Below are positions 49,101 through 63,802 of a DNA stretch of 64,000 nt, in pieces (the stretch's first letter is position 1; each line of letters begins with the position of its first letter). The DNA comes from Liolophura sinensis (lineage: Eukaryota > Mollusca > Polyplacophora > Chitonida > Chitonidae), in NCBI RefSeq assembly GCF_032854445.1, contig NW_027018036.1:1-64000 (forward strand), read 5' to 3'. The notes beneath the pieces are model-generated. The model ran no database searches. It was not told where the DNA came from and saw only the letters and a list, made by a program, of their open reading frames with translations. Position numbers and translations under genes: made by a program.

Positions 49101-51149
49101 AAAAACTGTTCCAGTGCTGCTAGTAAGAGGCTAATCCGACGTATTTTGTCACGAGAAATCGAATGGTGCAAACCGCGTTGCTCTCCGACCAATACTTTTG
49201 GCTGTAGCGACAATTGAATGATCATTGATGTCATAGTCACGTGCTCAGCAACGGCTCTTACTCCATGGAAACCAGGGAAATTTGCAATTTTTTAAACAGC
49301 TGCCGATGCCTGGGCCAATTCCGCATCTTTTAGAACCTTATTGATGTGGTTCAGTGATCAGTTGTACTTTTTACAGCAGACTGTATCTAGTACCTTGTGT
49401 TTTTTATGTACAAATGGTGTGGTTTTTCTACACGTAGATAAAGACATTGAGATTGTCTTGGACTTAGAAGTAAGACAATTGCTGGGTGAGTTAAATGGGC
49501 TTAGCCCAAAGACTTGACGTCTTCTGGGCTACAGAAGGGCACATAACTTACAGTCAAAAGTTGAATATAGTAACGACCAGTCGCGATTGTGCATAGTACA
49601 GTGTATCCGATTTCAATTAACAAAAAGACCAGGCAAAAATGCAAAAGTGGAAAAACTGTTCCAGTGCTGCTGGTAAGAGGCTAATCCGACGTATTTTGTC
49701 ACGAGAAATCGAATGGTGCAAACCGCGTTGCTCTCCGACCAATACTTTTGGCTGTAGCGACAATTGAATGATCATTGATGTCATAGTCACGTGCCCAGCA
49801 ACGGCTCTTACTCCATGGAAACCAGGGAAATTTGCAATTTTCTAAACAGCTGCCGATGCCTGGCCCAATTCCGCATCTTTTAGAACCTTATTGATGTGGG
49901 TCACTGATCAGTTGTACTTTTTACAGCAGACTGTATCTAGTACCTTGTGTTTTTTATGTACAAATGGTTTGGTTTTTCTACACCTAGATAAAGACATTGA
50001 GATTGTCTTGGACTGAAAAGTAAGACAATTGCTGGATGAGTTAAATGGGCTTAGCCCAAAGATTTGACGTCTTCTGGGCTACCGAAGGGCACATAACGTA
50101 TAGTTAAAAGTTGAATATAGTAACGACCAGTCGCGATTGTGCATAGTACAGTGTATCCGATTTCAATTAACAAAAAGACCAGGCAAAAATGCAAAAGTGG
50201 AAAAACTGTTCCAGTGCTGCTAGTAAGAGGCTAATCCGACGTATTTTGTCACGAGAAATCGAATGGTGCAAACCGCGTTGCTCTCCGACCAATACTTTTG
50301 GCTGTAGCGACAATTGAATGATCATTGATGTCATAGTCACGTGCCCAGCAACGGCTCTTACTCCATGGAAACCAGGGAAATTTGCAATTTTCTAAACAGC
50401 TGCCGATGCCTGGCCCAATTCCGCATCTTTTAGAACCTTATTGATGTGGGTCACTGATCAGTTGTACTTTTTACAGCAGACTGTATCTAGTACCTTGTGT
50501 TTTTTATGTACAAATGGTGTGGTTTTTCTACACCTAGATAAAGACATTGAGATTGTCTTGGACTGAAAAGTAAGACAATTGCTGGATGAGTTAAATGGGC
50601 TTAGCCCAAAGATTTGACGTCTTCTGGGCTACCGAAGGGCACATAACGTATAGTTAAAAGTTGAATATAGTAACGACCAGTCGCGATTGTGCATAGTACA
50701 GTGTATCCGATTTCAATTAACAAAAAGACCAGGCAAAAATGCAAAAGTGGAAAAACTGTTCCAGTGCTGCTAGTAAGAGGCTAATCCGACGTATTTTGTC
50801 ACGAGAAATCGAATGGTGCAAACCGCGTTGCTCTCCGACCAATACTTTTGGCTGTAGCGACAATTGAATGATCATTGATGTCATAGTCACGTGCCCAGCA
50901 ACGGCTCTTACTCCATGGAAACCAGGGAAATTTGCAATTTTTTAAACAGCTGCCGATGCCTGGGCCAATTCCGCATCTTTTAGAACCTTATTGATGTGGT
51001 TCAGTGATCAGTTGTACTTTTTACAGCAGACTGTATCTAGTACCTTGTGTTTTTTATGTACAAATGGTGTGGTTTTTCTACACGTAGATAAAGACATTGA
51101 GATTGTCTTGGACTTAGAAGTAAGACAATTGCTGGGTGAGTTAAATGGG

Positions 51150-51700
51150 CTTAGCCCAAAGATTTCACGTCTTCTCGGCAACAGAAGGGCACATAACTTA
51201 CAGTCAAAAGTTGAATATAGTAATGACCAGTCGCGATTGTACATAGTAGATTGTATCCGATTTCAAATTAACAAAAAGACCAAGCAAAAATGCAAAAGTG
51301 GAAAAACTGTTCCAGTGCTGCTGGTAAGAGGCTAATCCGACGTATTTTGTCACGAGAAATCGAATGGTGCAAACCGCGTTGCTCTCCGACCAATACTTTT
51401 GGCTGTAGCGACAATTGAATGATCATTGATGTCATAGTCACGTGCCCAGCAACGGCTCTTACTCCATGGAAACCAGGGAAATTTGCAATTTTTTAAACAG
51501 CGGCCGATGCCTGGCCCAATTCCGCATCTATTAGAACCTTATAGATGTGGTTCAGTAATCAGTTGTACTTTTTACAGCAGACTGTATCTAGTACATTGTG
51601 TTTTTTATGTACGAATGGTGTGGTTTTTCTACACGTAGATAAAGACATTGAGATTGTCTTGGACTTAGAAGTAAGACAATTGCTGGGTGAGTTAAATGAG
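51150..51700 (+). repeat. Marker monomer (CAGTAATCAG type), copy 2
   Basis: Same diagnostic set as 45647 and 53351. It has private changes at its start (GATTTCACG, TCTCGGCAACAG, AAGACCAAGC). The next copy starts exactly 2,201 bp (four monomers) later. Confidence 0.7.
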
Positions 51701-53350
51701 CTTAGCCCAAAGATTTGACGTCTTCTGGGCTACCGAAGGGCACATAACGTATAGTTAAAAGTTGAATATAGTAACGACCAGTCGCGATTGTGCATAGTAC
51801 AGTGTATCCGATTTCAATTAACAAAAAGACCAGGCAAAAATGCAAAAGTGGAAAAACTGTTCCAGTGCTGCTGGTAAGAGGCTAATCCGACGTATTTTGT
51901 CACGAGAAATCGAATGGTGCAAACCGCGTTGCTCTCCGACCAATACTTTTGGCTGTAGCGACAATTGAATGATCATTGATGTCATAGTCACGTGCCCAGC
52001 AACGGCTCTTACTCCATGGAAACCAGGGAAATTTGCAATTTTTTAAACAGCTGCCGATGCCTGGCCCAATTCCGCATCTATTAGAACCTTATAGATGTGG
52101 TTCAGTGATCAGTTGTACTTTTTACAGCAGACTGTATCTAGTACATTGTGTTTTTTATGTACGAATGGTGTGGTTTTTCTACACGTAGATAAAGACATTG
52201 AGATTGTCTTGGACTTAGAAGTAAGACAATTGCTGAGTGAGTTAAATGGGCTTAGCCCAAAGATTTGACGTCTTCTGGGCTACCGAAGGGCACATAACTT
52301 ATAGTTAAAAGTTGAATATAGTAACGACCAGTCGCGATTGTGCATAGTACAGTGTATCCGATTTCAATTAACAAAAAGACCAGGCAAAAATGCAAAAGTG
52401 GAAAAACTGTTCCAGTGCTGCTGGTAAGAGGCTAATCCGACGTATTTTGTCACGAGAAATCGAATGGTGCAAACCGCGTTGCTCTCCGACCAATACTTTT
52501 GGCTGTAGCGACAATTGAATGATCATTGATGTCATAGTCACGTGCCCAGCAACGGCTCTTACTCCATGGAAACCAGGGAAATTTGCAATTTTCTAAACAG
52601 CTGCCGATGCCTGGCCCAATTCCGCATCTTTTAGAACCTTATTGATGTGGGTCACTGATCAGTTGTACTTTTTACAGCAGACTGTATCTAGTACCTTGTG
52701 TTTTTTATGTACAAATGGTGTGGTTTTTCTACACCTAGATAAAGACATTGAGATTGTCTTGGACTGAAAAGTAAGACAATTGCTGGATGAGTTAAATGGG
52801 CTTAGCCCAAAGATTTGACGTCTTCTGGGCTACCGAAGGGCACATAACGTATAGTTAAAAGTTGAATATAGTAACGACCAGTCGCGATTGTGCATAGTAC
52901 AGTGTATCCGATTTCAATTAACAAAAAGACCAGGCAAAAATGCAAAAGTGGAAAAACTGTTCCAGTGCTGCTAGTAAGAGGCTAATCCGACGTATTTTGT
53001 CACGAGAAATCGAATGGTGCAAACCGCGTTGCTCTCCGACCAATACTTTTGGCTGTAGCGACAATTGAATGATCATTGATGTCATAGTCACGTGCCCAGC
53101 AACGGCTCTTACTCCATGGAAACCAGGGAAATTTGCAATTTTCTAAACAGCTGCCGATGCCTGGCCCAATTCCGCATCTTTTAGAACCTTATTGATGTGG
53201 GTCACTGATCAGTTGTACTTTTTACAGCAGACTGTATCTAGTACCTTGTGTTTTTTATGTACAAATGGTGTGGTTTTTCTACACGTAGATAAAGACATTG
53301 AGATTGTCTTGGACTTAGAAGTAAGACAATTGCTGGGTGAGTTAAATGGG

Positions 53351-53901
53351 CTTAGCCCAAAGATTTGACGTCTTCTGGGCTACAGAAGGGCACATAACTT
53401 ACAGTCAAAAGTTGAATATAGTAATGACCAGTCGCGATTGTACATAGTAGATTGTATCCGATTTCAAATTAACAAAAAGACCAGGCAAAAATGCAAAAGT
53501 GGAAAAACTGTTCCAGTGCTGCTGGTAAGAGGCTAATCCGACGTATTTTGTCACGAGAAATCGAATGGTGCAAACCGCGTTGCTCTCCGACCAATACTTT
53601 TGGCTGTAGCGACAATTGAATGATCATTGATGTCATAGTCACGTGCCCAGCAACGGCTCTTACTCCATGGAAACCAGGGAAATTTGCAATTTTTTAAACA
53701 GCGGCCGATGCCTGGCCCAATTCCGCATCTATTAGAACCTTATAGATGTGGTTCAGTAATCAGTTGTACTTTTTACAGCAGACTGTATCTAGTACATTGT
53801 GTTTTTTATGTACGAATGGTGTGGTTTTTCTACACGTAGATAAAGACATTGAGATTGTCTTGGACTTAGAAGTAAGACAATTGCTGGGTGAGTTAAATGA
53901 G
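53351..53901 (+). repeat. Marker monomer (CAGTAATCAG type), copy 3
   Basis: Third copy of the 551-type monomer with AACAGCGGCCGATG, CAGTAATCAG and TTAAATGAGC. It is the cleanest of the three, without the private changes seen in the other two. Confidence 0.7.
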
Positions 53902-56652
53902 CTTAGCCCAAAGATTTGACGTCTTCTGGGCTACCGAAGGGCACATAACGTATAGTTAAAAGTTGAATATAGTAACGACCAGTCGCGATTGTGCATAGTA
54001 CAGTGTATCCGATTTCAATTAACAAAAAGACCAGGCAAAAATGCAAAAGTGGAAAAACTGTTCCAGTGCTGCTGGTAAGAGGCTAATCCGACGTATTTTG
54101 TCACGAGAAATCGAATGGTGCAAACCGCGTTGCTCTCCGACCAATACTTTTGGCTGTAGCGACAATTGAATGATCATTGATGTCATAGTCACGTGCCCAG
54201 CAACGGCTCTTACTCCATGGAAACCAGGGAAATTTGCAATTTTTTAAACAGCTGCCGTTGCCTGGGCCATTTCCGCATCTATTAGAACCTTATAGATGTG
54301 GTTCAGTGATCAGTTGTACTTTTTACAGCAGACTGTATCTAGTACATTGTGTTTTTTATGTACGAATGGTGTGGTTTTTCTACACGTAGATAAAGACATT
54401 GAGATTGTCTTGGACTTAAAAGTAAGACAATTGCTGGATGAGTTAAATGGGCTTAGCCCAAAGATTTGACGTCTTCTGGGCTACCGAAGGGCACATAACG
54501 TATAGTTAAAAGTTGAATATAGTAATGACCAGTCGCGATTGTGCATAGTACAGTGTATCCGATTTCAATTAACAAAAAGACCAGGCAAAAATGCAAAAGT
54601 GGAAAAACTGTTCCAGTGCTGCTAGTAAGAGGCTAATCCGACGTATTTTGTCACGAGAAATCGAATGGTGCATACCGCGTTGCTCTCCGACCAATACTTT
54701 TGGCTGTAGCGACAATTGAATGATCATTGATGTCATAGTCACGTGCCTAGCAACGGCTCTTACTCCATGGAAACCAGGGAAATTTGCAATTTTTTAAACA
54801 GCTGCCGATGCCTGGCCCAATTCCGCATCTATTAGAACCTTATAGATGTGGTTCAGTGATCAGTTGTACTTTTTACAGCAGACTGTATCTAGTACATTGT
54901 GTTTTTTATGTACGAATGGTGTGGTTTTTCTACACGTAGATAAAGACATTGAAATTGTCTTGGACTTAAAAGTAAGACAATTGCTGGATGAGTTAAATGG
55001 GCTTAGCCCAAAGATTTGACGTCTTCTGGGCTACCGAAGGGCACATAACGTATAGTTAAAAGTTGAATATAGTAACGACCAGTCTCGATTATGCTTAGTA
55101 CAGTGTATCCGATTTCAATTAACAAAAAGACCAGGCAAAAATGCAAAAGTGGAAAAACTGTTCCAGTGCTGCTAGTAAGAGGCTAATCCGACGTATTTTG
55201 TCACGAGAAATCGAATGGTGCAAACCGCGTTGCTCTCCGACCAATACTTTTGGCTGTAGCGACAATTGAATGATCATTGATGTCATAGTCACGTGCCCAG
55301 CAACGGCTCTTACTCTATGGAAACCAGGGAAATTTGCAATTTTTTAAACAGCTGCCGATGCCTGGGCCAATTCCGCATCTTTTAGAACCTTATTGATGTG
55401 GTTCAGTGATCAGTTGTACTTTTTACAGCAGACTGTATCTAGTACCTTGTGTTTTTTATGTACAAATGGTGTGGTTTTTCTACACGTAGATAAAGACATT
55501 GAGATTGTCTTGGACTTAGAAGTAAGACAATTGCTGGGTGAGTTAAATGGGCTTAGCCCAAAGATTTGACGTCTTCTGGGCTACAGAAGGGCACATAACT
55601 TACAGTCAAAAGTTGAATATAGTAATGACCAGTCGCGATTGTACATAGTAGATTGTATCCGATTTCAAATTAACAAAAAGACCAGGCAAAAATGCAAAAG
55701 TGGAAAAACTGTTCCAGTGCTGCTGGTAAGAGACTAATCCGACGTATTTTGTCACGAGAAATCGAATGGTGCAAACCGCGTTGCTCTCCGACCAATACTT
55801 TTGGCTGTAGCGACAATTGAATGATCATTGATGTCATAGTCACGTGCCCAGCAACGGCTCTTACTCCATGGAAACCAGGGAAATTTGCAATTTTTTAAAC
55901 AGCTGCCGATGCCTGGGCCATTTCCGCATCTTTTATAACCTTATTGATGTGGTTCAGTGATCAGTTGTACTTTTTACAGCAGACTGTATCTAGTACATTG
56001 TGTTTTTTATGTACGAATGGTGTGGTTTTTCTACACGTAGATAAAGACATTGAGATTGTCTTGGACTTAAAAGTAAGACAATTGCTGGATGAGTTAAATG
56101 GGCTTAGCCCAAAGATTTGACGTCTTCTGGGCTACAGAAGGGCACATAACGTATAGTTAAAAGTTGAATATAGTAACGACCAGTCGCGATTGTGCATAGT
56201 ACAGTGTATCCGATTTCAATTAACAAAAAGACCAGGCAAAAATGCAAAAGTGGAAAAACTGTTCCAGTGCTGCTAGTAAGAGGCTAATCCGACGTATTTT
56301 GTGACGAGAAATCGAATGGTGCAAACCGCGTTGCTCTCCGACCAATACTTTTGGCTGTAGCGACAATTGAATGATCATTGATGTCATAGTCACGTGCCCA
56401 GCAACGGCTCTTACTCCATGGAAACCAGGGAAATTTGCAATTTTTTAAACAGCGGCCGATGCCTGGGCCATTTCCGCATCTTTTAGAACCTTATTGATGT
56501 GCGTCAGTGATCAGTTGTACTTTTTACAGCAGACTGTATCTAGTACATTGTGTTTTCTATGTACGAATGGTGTGGTTTTTCTACACGTAGATAAAGACAT
56601 TGAGATTGTCTTGGACTTAAAAGTAAGACAATTGCTGGATGAGTTAAATGGG

Positions 56653-59600
56653 CTTAGCCCAAAGATTTGACGTCTTCTGGGCTACCGAAGGGCACATAAC
56701 GTATAGTTAAAAGTTGAATATAGTAATGACCAGTCGCGATTGTGCATAGTACAGTGTATCCGATTTCAATTAACAAAAAGACCAGGCAAAAATGCAAAAG
56801 TGGAAAAACTGTTCCAGTGCTGCTGGTAAGAGGCTAATCCGACGTATTTTGTGACGAGAAATCGAATGGTGCAAACCGCGTTGCTCTCCGACCAATACTT
56901 TTGGCTGTAGCGACAATTGAATGATCATTGATGTCATAGTCACGTGCCCAGCAACGGCTCTTACTCCATGGAAACCAGGGAAATTTGCAATTTTTTAAAC
57001 AGCTGCCGATGCCTGGGCCAATTCCGCATCTTTTAGAACCTTATTGATGTGGTTCAGTGATCAGTTGTACTTTTTACAGCAGACTGTATCTAGTACCTTG
57101 TGTTTTTTATGTACGAATGGTGTGGTTTTTCTACACGTAGATAAAGACATTGAGATTGTCTTGGACTTAGAAGTAAGACAATTGCTGGGTGAGTTAAATG
57201 GGCTTAGCCCAAAGATTTGACGTCTTCTGGGCTACCGAAGGGCACATAACTTATAGTTAAAAGTTGAATATAGTAACGACCAGTCGCGATTGTGCATAGT
57301 ACAGTGTATCCGATTTCAATTAACAAAAAGACCAGGCAAAAATGCAAAAGTGGAAAAACTGTTCCAGTGCTGCTGGTAAGAGGCTAATCCGACGTATTTT
57401 GTCACGAGAAATCGAATGGTGCAAACCGCGTTGCTCTCCGACCAATACTTTTGGCTGTAGCGACAATTGAATGATCATTGATGTCATAGTCACGTGCCCA
57501 GCAACGGCTCTTACTCCATGGAAACCAGGGAAATTTGCAATTTTTTAAACAGCGGCCGAAGCCTGGCCCAATTCCGCATCTATTAGAACCTTATAGATGT
57601 GGTTCAGTGATCAGTTGTACTTTTTACAGCAGACTGTATCTAGTACATTGTGTTTTTTATGTACGAATGGTGTGGTTTTTCTACACGTAGATAAAGACAT
57701 TGAGATAGTCTTGGACTTAGAAGTAAGACAATTGCTGAGTGAGTTAAATGGGCTTAGCCCAAAGATTTGACGTCTTCTGGGCTACCGAAGGGCACATAAC
57801 TTATAGTTAAAAGTTGAATATAGTAACGACCAGTCGCGATTGTGCATAGTACAGTGTATCCGATTTCAATTAACAAAAAGACCAGGCAAAAATGCAAAAG
57901 TGGAAAAACTGTTCCAGTGCTGGTGGTAAGAGGCTAATCCGACCTATTTTGTCACGAGAAATCGAATGGTGCAAACCGCGTTGCTCTCCGACCAATACTT
58001 TTGGCTGTAGCGACAATTGAATGATCATTGATGTCATAGTCACGTGCCTAGCAACGGCTCTTACTCCATGGAAACCAGGGAAATTTGCAATTTTTTAAAC
58101 AGCTGCCGATGCCTGGGCCATTTCCGCATCTTTTATAACCTTATTGATGTGGTTCAGTGATCAGTTGTACTTTTTACAGCAGACTGTATCTAGTACATTG
58201 TGTTTTTTATGTACGAATGGTGTGGTTTTTCTACACGTAGATAAAGACATTGAGATTGTCTTGGACTTAAAAGTAAGACAATTGCTGGATGAGTTAAATG
58301 GGCTTAGCCAAAAGATTTGACGTCTTCTGGGCTACCGAAGGGCACATAACGTATAGTTAAAAGTTGAATATAGTAACGACCAGTCGCGATTGTGCATAGT
58401 ACAGTGTATCCGATTTCAATTAACAAAAAGACCAGGCAAAAATGCAAAAGTGGAAAAACTGTTCCAGTGCTGCTAGTAAGAGGCTAATCCGACGTATTTT
58501 GTGACGAGAAATCGAATGGTGCAAACCGCGTTGCTCTCCGACCAATACTTTTGGCTGTAGCGACAATTGAATGATCATTGATGTCATAGTCATGTGCCTA
58601 GCAACGGCTCTTACTCCATGGAAACCAGGGAAATTTGCAATTTTTTAAACAGCTGCCGATGCCTGGGCCATTTCCGCATCTTTTATAACCTTATTGATGT
58701 GGTTCAGTGATCAGTTGTACATTTTACAGCAGACTGTATCTAGTACTTTGTGTTTTTTATGTACGAATGATGTGGTTTTTCTACACGTAGATAAAGACAT
58801 TGAGATTGTCTTGGACTTAAAAGTAAGACAATTGCTGGATGAGTTAAATGGGCTTAGCCCAAAGATTTGACGTCTTCTGGGCTACCGAAGGGCACATAAC
58901 GTATAGTTAAAAGTTGAATATAGTAATGACCAGTCGCGATTGTGCATAGTACAGTGTATCCGATTTCAATTAACAAAAAGACCAGGCAAAAATGCAAAAG
59001 TGGAAAAACTGTTCCAGTGCTGCTAGTAAGAGGCTAATCCGACGTATTTTGTGACGAGAAATCGAATGGTGCAAACCGCGTTGCTCTCCGACCAATACTT
59101 TTGGCTGTAGCGACAATTGAATGATCATTGATGTCATAGTCACGTGCCCAGCAACGGCTCTTACTCCATGGAAACCAGGGAAATTTGCAATTTTTTAAAC
59201 AGCTGCCGTTGCCTGGGCCATTTCCGCATCTTTTAGAACCTTATTGATGTGGTTCAGTGATCAGTTGTACTTTTTACAGCAGACTGCTTCTAGTACATTG
59301 TGTTTTTTATGTACGAATGGTGTGGTTTTTCTACACGTAGATAAAGACATTGAGATTGTCTTGGACTTAAAAGTAAGACAATTGCTGGATGAGTTAAATG
59401 GGCTTAGCCCAAAGATTTGACGTCTTCTGGGCTACCGAAGGGCACATAACGTATAGTTAAAAGTTGAATATAGTAATGACCAGTCGCGATTGTGCATAGT
59501 ACAGTGTATCCGATTTCAATTAACAAAAAGACCAGGCAAAAATGCAAAAGTGGAAAAACTGTTCCAGTGCTGCTGGTAAGAGGCTAATCCGACGTATTTT

Positions 59601-59952
59601 GTCACGAGAAATCGAATGGTGCAAACCGCGTTGCTCTCCGACCAATACTTTTGGCTGTAGCGACAATTGAATGATCATTGATGTCATAGTCACGTGCCTA
59701 GCAACGGCTCTTACTCCATGGAAACCAGGGAAATTTGCAATTTTTTAAACAGCTGCCGATGCCTGGCCCAATTCCGCATCTATTAGAACCTTATAGATGT
59801 GGTTCAGTGATCAGTTGTACTTTTTACAGCAGACTGTATCTAGTACATTGTGTTTTTTATGTACGAATGGTGTGGTTTTTCTACACGTAGATAAAGACAT
59901 TGAAATTGTCTTGGACTTAAAAGTAAGACAATTGCTGGATGAGTTAAATGGG
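56653..59952 (+). repeat. Six-monomer higher-order repeat, copy 1 (P-Q-R-S-T-U)
   Basis: Six 550 bp monomers. P (56653) has ACCTTGTG with ACGAATGG. Q (57203) has ACTTATAG, AGCGGCCGAAGCC and GAGATAGTC. R (57753) has GACCTATTTT, CGTGCCTAGC and TTTTATAACC. S (58303) has TTTTATAACC after GCTAGTAAG. T (58853) has GCTGCCGTTGCC and AGACTGCTTC. U (59403) has TGCCTAGC, TTATAGATG and GAAATTGTC. The order repeats in the next block. Confidence 0.85.
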
Positions 59953-62900
59953 CTTAGCCCAAAGATTTGACGTCTTCTGGGCTACCGAAGGGCACATAAC
60001 GTATAGTTAAAAGTTGAATATAGTAACGACCAGTCGCGATTGTGCATAGTACAGTGTATCCGATTTCAATTAACAAAAAGACCAGGCAAAAATGCAAAAG
60101 TGGAAAAACTGTTCCAGTGCTGCTAGTAAGAGGCTAATCCGACGTATTTTGTGACGAGAAATCGAATGGTGCAAACCGCGTTGCTCTCCGACCAATACTT
60201 TTGGCTGTAGCGACAATTGAATGATCATTGATGTCATAGTCACGTGCCCAGCAACGGCTCTTACTCCATGGAAACCAGGGAAATTTGCAATTTTTTAAAC
60301 AGCTGCCGATGCCTGGGCCAATTCCGCATCTTTTAGAACCTTATTGATGTGGTTCAGTGATCAGTTGTACTTTTTACAGCAGACTGTATCTAGTACCTTG
60401 TGTTTTTTATGTACGAATGGTGTGGTTTTTCTACACGTAGATAAAGACATTGAGATTGTCTTGGACTTAGAAGTAAGACAATTGCTGGGTGAGTTAAATG
60501 GGCTTAGCCCAAAGATTTGACGTCTTCTGGGCTACCGAAGGGCACATAACTTATAGTTAAAAGTTGAATATAGTAACGACCAGTCGCGATTGTGCATAGT
60601 ACAGTGTATCCGATTTCAATTAACAAAAAGACCAGGCAAAAATGCAAAAGTGGAAAAACTGTTCCAGTGCTGCTGGTAAGAGGCTAATCCGACGTATTTT
60701 GTGACGAGAAATCGAATGGTGCAAACCGCGTTGCTCTCCGACCAATACTTTTGGCTGTAGCGACAATTGAATGATCATTGATGTCATAGTCACGTGCCCA
60801 GCAACGGCTCTTACTCCATGGAAACCAGGGAAATTTGCAATTTTTTAAACAGCGGCCGAAGCCTGGCCCAATTCCGCATCTATTAGAACGTTATAGATGT
60901 GGTTCAGTGATCAGTTGTACTTTTTACAGCAGACTTTATCTAGTACATTGTGTTTTTTATGTACGAATGGTGTGGTTTTTCTACACGTAGATAAAGACAT
61001 TGAGATAGTCTTGGACTTAGAAGTAAGACAATTGCTGAGTGAGTTAAATGGGCTTAGCCCAAAGATTTGACGTCTTCTGGGCTACCGAAGGGCACATAAC
61101 TTATAGTTAAAAGTTGAATATAGTAACGACCAGTCGCGATTGTGCATAGTACAGTGTATCCGATTTCAATTAACAAAAAGACCAGGCAAAAATGCAAAAG
61201 TGGAAAAACTGTTCCAGTGCTGCTGGTAAGAGGCTAATCCGACGTATTTTGTCACGAGAAATCGAATGGTGCAAACCGCGTTGCTCTCCGACCAATACTT
61301 TTGGCTGTAGCGACAATTGAATGATCATTGATGTCATAGTCACGTGCCCAGCAACGGCTCTTACTCCATGGAAACCAGGGAAATTTGCAATTTTTTAAAC
61401 AGCGGCCGAAGCCTGGCCCAATTCCGCATCTATTAGAACCTTATAGATGTGGTTCAGTGATCAGTTGTACTTTTTACAGCAGACTGTATCTAGTACATTG
61501 TGTTTTTTATGTACGAATGGTGTGGTTTTTCTACACCTAGATAAAGACATTGAGATAGTCTTGGACTTAGAAGTAAGACAATTGCTGAGTGAGTTAAATG
61601 GGCTTAGCCCAAAGATTTGACGTCTTCTGGGCTACCGAAGGGCACATAACTTATAGTTAAAAGTTGAATATAGTAACGACCAGTCGCGATTGTGCATAGT
61701 ACAGTGTATCCGATTTCAATTAACAAAAAGACCAGGCAAAAATGCAAAAGTGGAAAAACTGTTCCAGTGCTGCTGGTAAGAGGCTAATCCGACCTATTTT
61801 GTCACGAGAAATCGAATGGTGCAAACCGCGTTGCTCTCCGACCAATACTTTTGGCTGTAGCGACAATTGAATGATCATTGATGTCATAGTCACGTGCCTA
61901 GCAACGGCTCCTACTCCATGGAAACCAGGGAAATTTGCAATTTTTTAAACAGCTGCCGATGCCTGGGCCATTTCCGCATCTTTTATAACCTTATAGATGT
62001 GGTTCAGTGATCAGTTGTACTTTTTACAGCAGACTGTATCTAGTACATTGTGTTTTTTATGTACGAATGGTGTGGTTTTTCTACACGTAGATAAAGACAT
62101 TGAGATTGTCTTGGACTTAAAAGTAAGACAATTGCTGGATGAGTTAAATGGGCTTAGCCCAAAGATTTGACGTCTTCTGGGCTACCGAAGGGCACATAAC
62201 GTATAGTTAAAAGTTGAATATAGTAACGACCAGTCGCGATTGTGCATAGTACAGTGTATCCGATTTCAATTAACAAAAAGACCAGGCAAAAATGCAAAAG
62301 TGGAAAAACTGTTCCAGTGCTGCTAGTAAGAGGCTAATCCGACGTATTTTGTCACGAGAAATCGAATGGTGCAAACCGCGTTGCTCTCCGACCAATACTT
62401 TTGGCTGTAGCGACAATTGAATGATCATTGATGTCATAGTCACGTGCCCAGCAACGGCTCTTACTCCATGGAAACCAGGGAAATTTGCAATTTTTTAAAC
62501 AGCTGCCGATGCCTGGGCCATTTCCGCATCTTTTATAACCTTATTGATGTGGTTCAGTGATCAGTTGTACTTTTTACAGCAGACTGTATCTAGTACATTG
62601 TGTTTTTTATGTACGAATGGTGTGGTTTTTCTACACGTAGATAAAGACATTGAGATTGTCTTGGACTTAAAAGTAAGACAATTGCTGGATGAGTTAAATG
62701 GGCTTAGCCCAAAGATTTGACGTCTTCTGGGCTACCGAAGGGCACATAACGTATAGTTAAAAGTTGAATATAGTAACGACCAGTCGCGATTGTGCATAGT
62801 ACAGTGTATCCGATTTCAATTAACAAAAAGACCAGGCAAAAATGCAAAAGTGGAAAAACTGTTCCAGTGCTGCTGGTAAGAGGCTAATCCGACGTATTTT

Positions 62901-63802
62901 GTGACGAGAAATCGAATGGTGCAAACCGCGTTGCTCTCCGACCAATACTTTTGGCTGTAGCGACAATTGAATGATCATTGATGTCATAGTCACGTGCCCA
63001 GCAACGGCTCTTACTCCATGGAAACCAGGGAAATTTGCAATTTTTTAAACAGCTGCCGTTGCCTGGGCCATTTCCGCATCTTTTAGAACCTTATTGATGT
63101 GGTTCAGTGATCAGTTGTACTTTTTACAGCAGACTGCTTCTAGTACATTGTGTTTTTTATGTACGAATGGTGTGGTTTTTCTACACGTAGATAAAGACAT
63201 TGAGATTGTCTTGGACTTAAAAGTAAGACAATTGCTGGATGAGTTAAATGGGCTTAGCCCAAAGATTTGACGTCTTCTGGGCTACCGAAGGGCACATAAC
63301 GTATAGTTAAAAGTTGAATATAGTAATGACCAGTCGCGATTGTGCATAGTACAGTGTATCCGATTTCAATTAACAAAAAGACCAGGCAAAAATGCAAAAG
63401 TGGAAAAACTGTTCCAGTGCTGCTGGTAAGAGGCTAATCCGACGTATTTTGTCACGAGAAATCGAATGGTGCAAACCGCGTTGCTCTCCGACCAATACTT
63501 TTGGCTGTAGCGACAATTGAATGATCATTGATGTCATAGTCGCGTGCCTAGCAACGGCTCTTACTCCATGGAAACCAGGGAAATTTGCAATTTTTTAAAC
63601 AGCTGCCGATGCCTGGCCCAATTCCGCATCTATTAGAACCTTATAGATGTGGTTCAGTGATCAGTTGTACTTTTTACAGCAGACTGTATCTAGTACATTG
63701 TGTTTTTTATGTACGAATGGTGTGGTTTTTCTACACGTAGATAAAGACATTGAAATTGTCTTGGACTTAAAAGTAAGACAATTGCTGGATGAGTTAAATG
63801 GG
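59953..63802 (+). repeat. Six-monomer higher-order repeat, copy 2, with Q duplicated
   Basis: Monomers P' (59953), Q' (60503), Q'' (61053), R' (61603), S' (62153), T' (62703), U' (63253). Same order as copy 1 but with Q present twice, so the unit is 3,850 bp. Q' and Q'' differ by a few private changes (GAACGTTATAG and AGACTTTATC in Q'; ACACCTAGAT in Q''). Confidence 0.85.
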
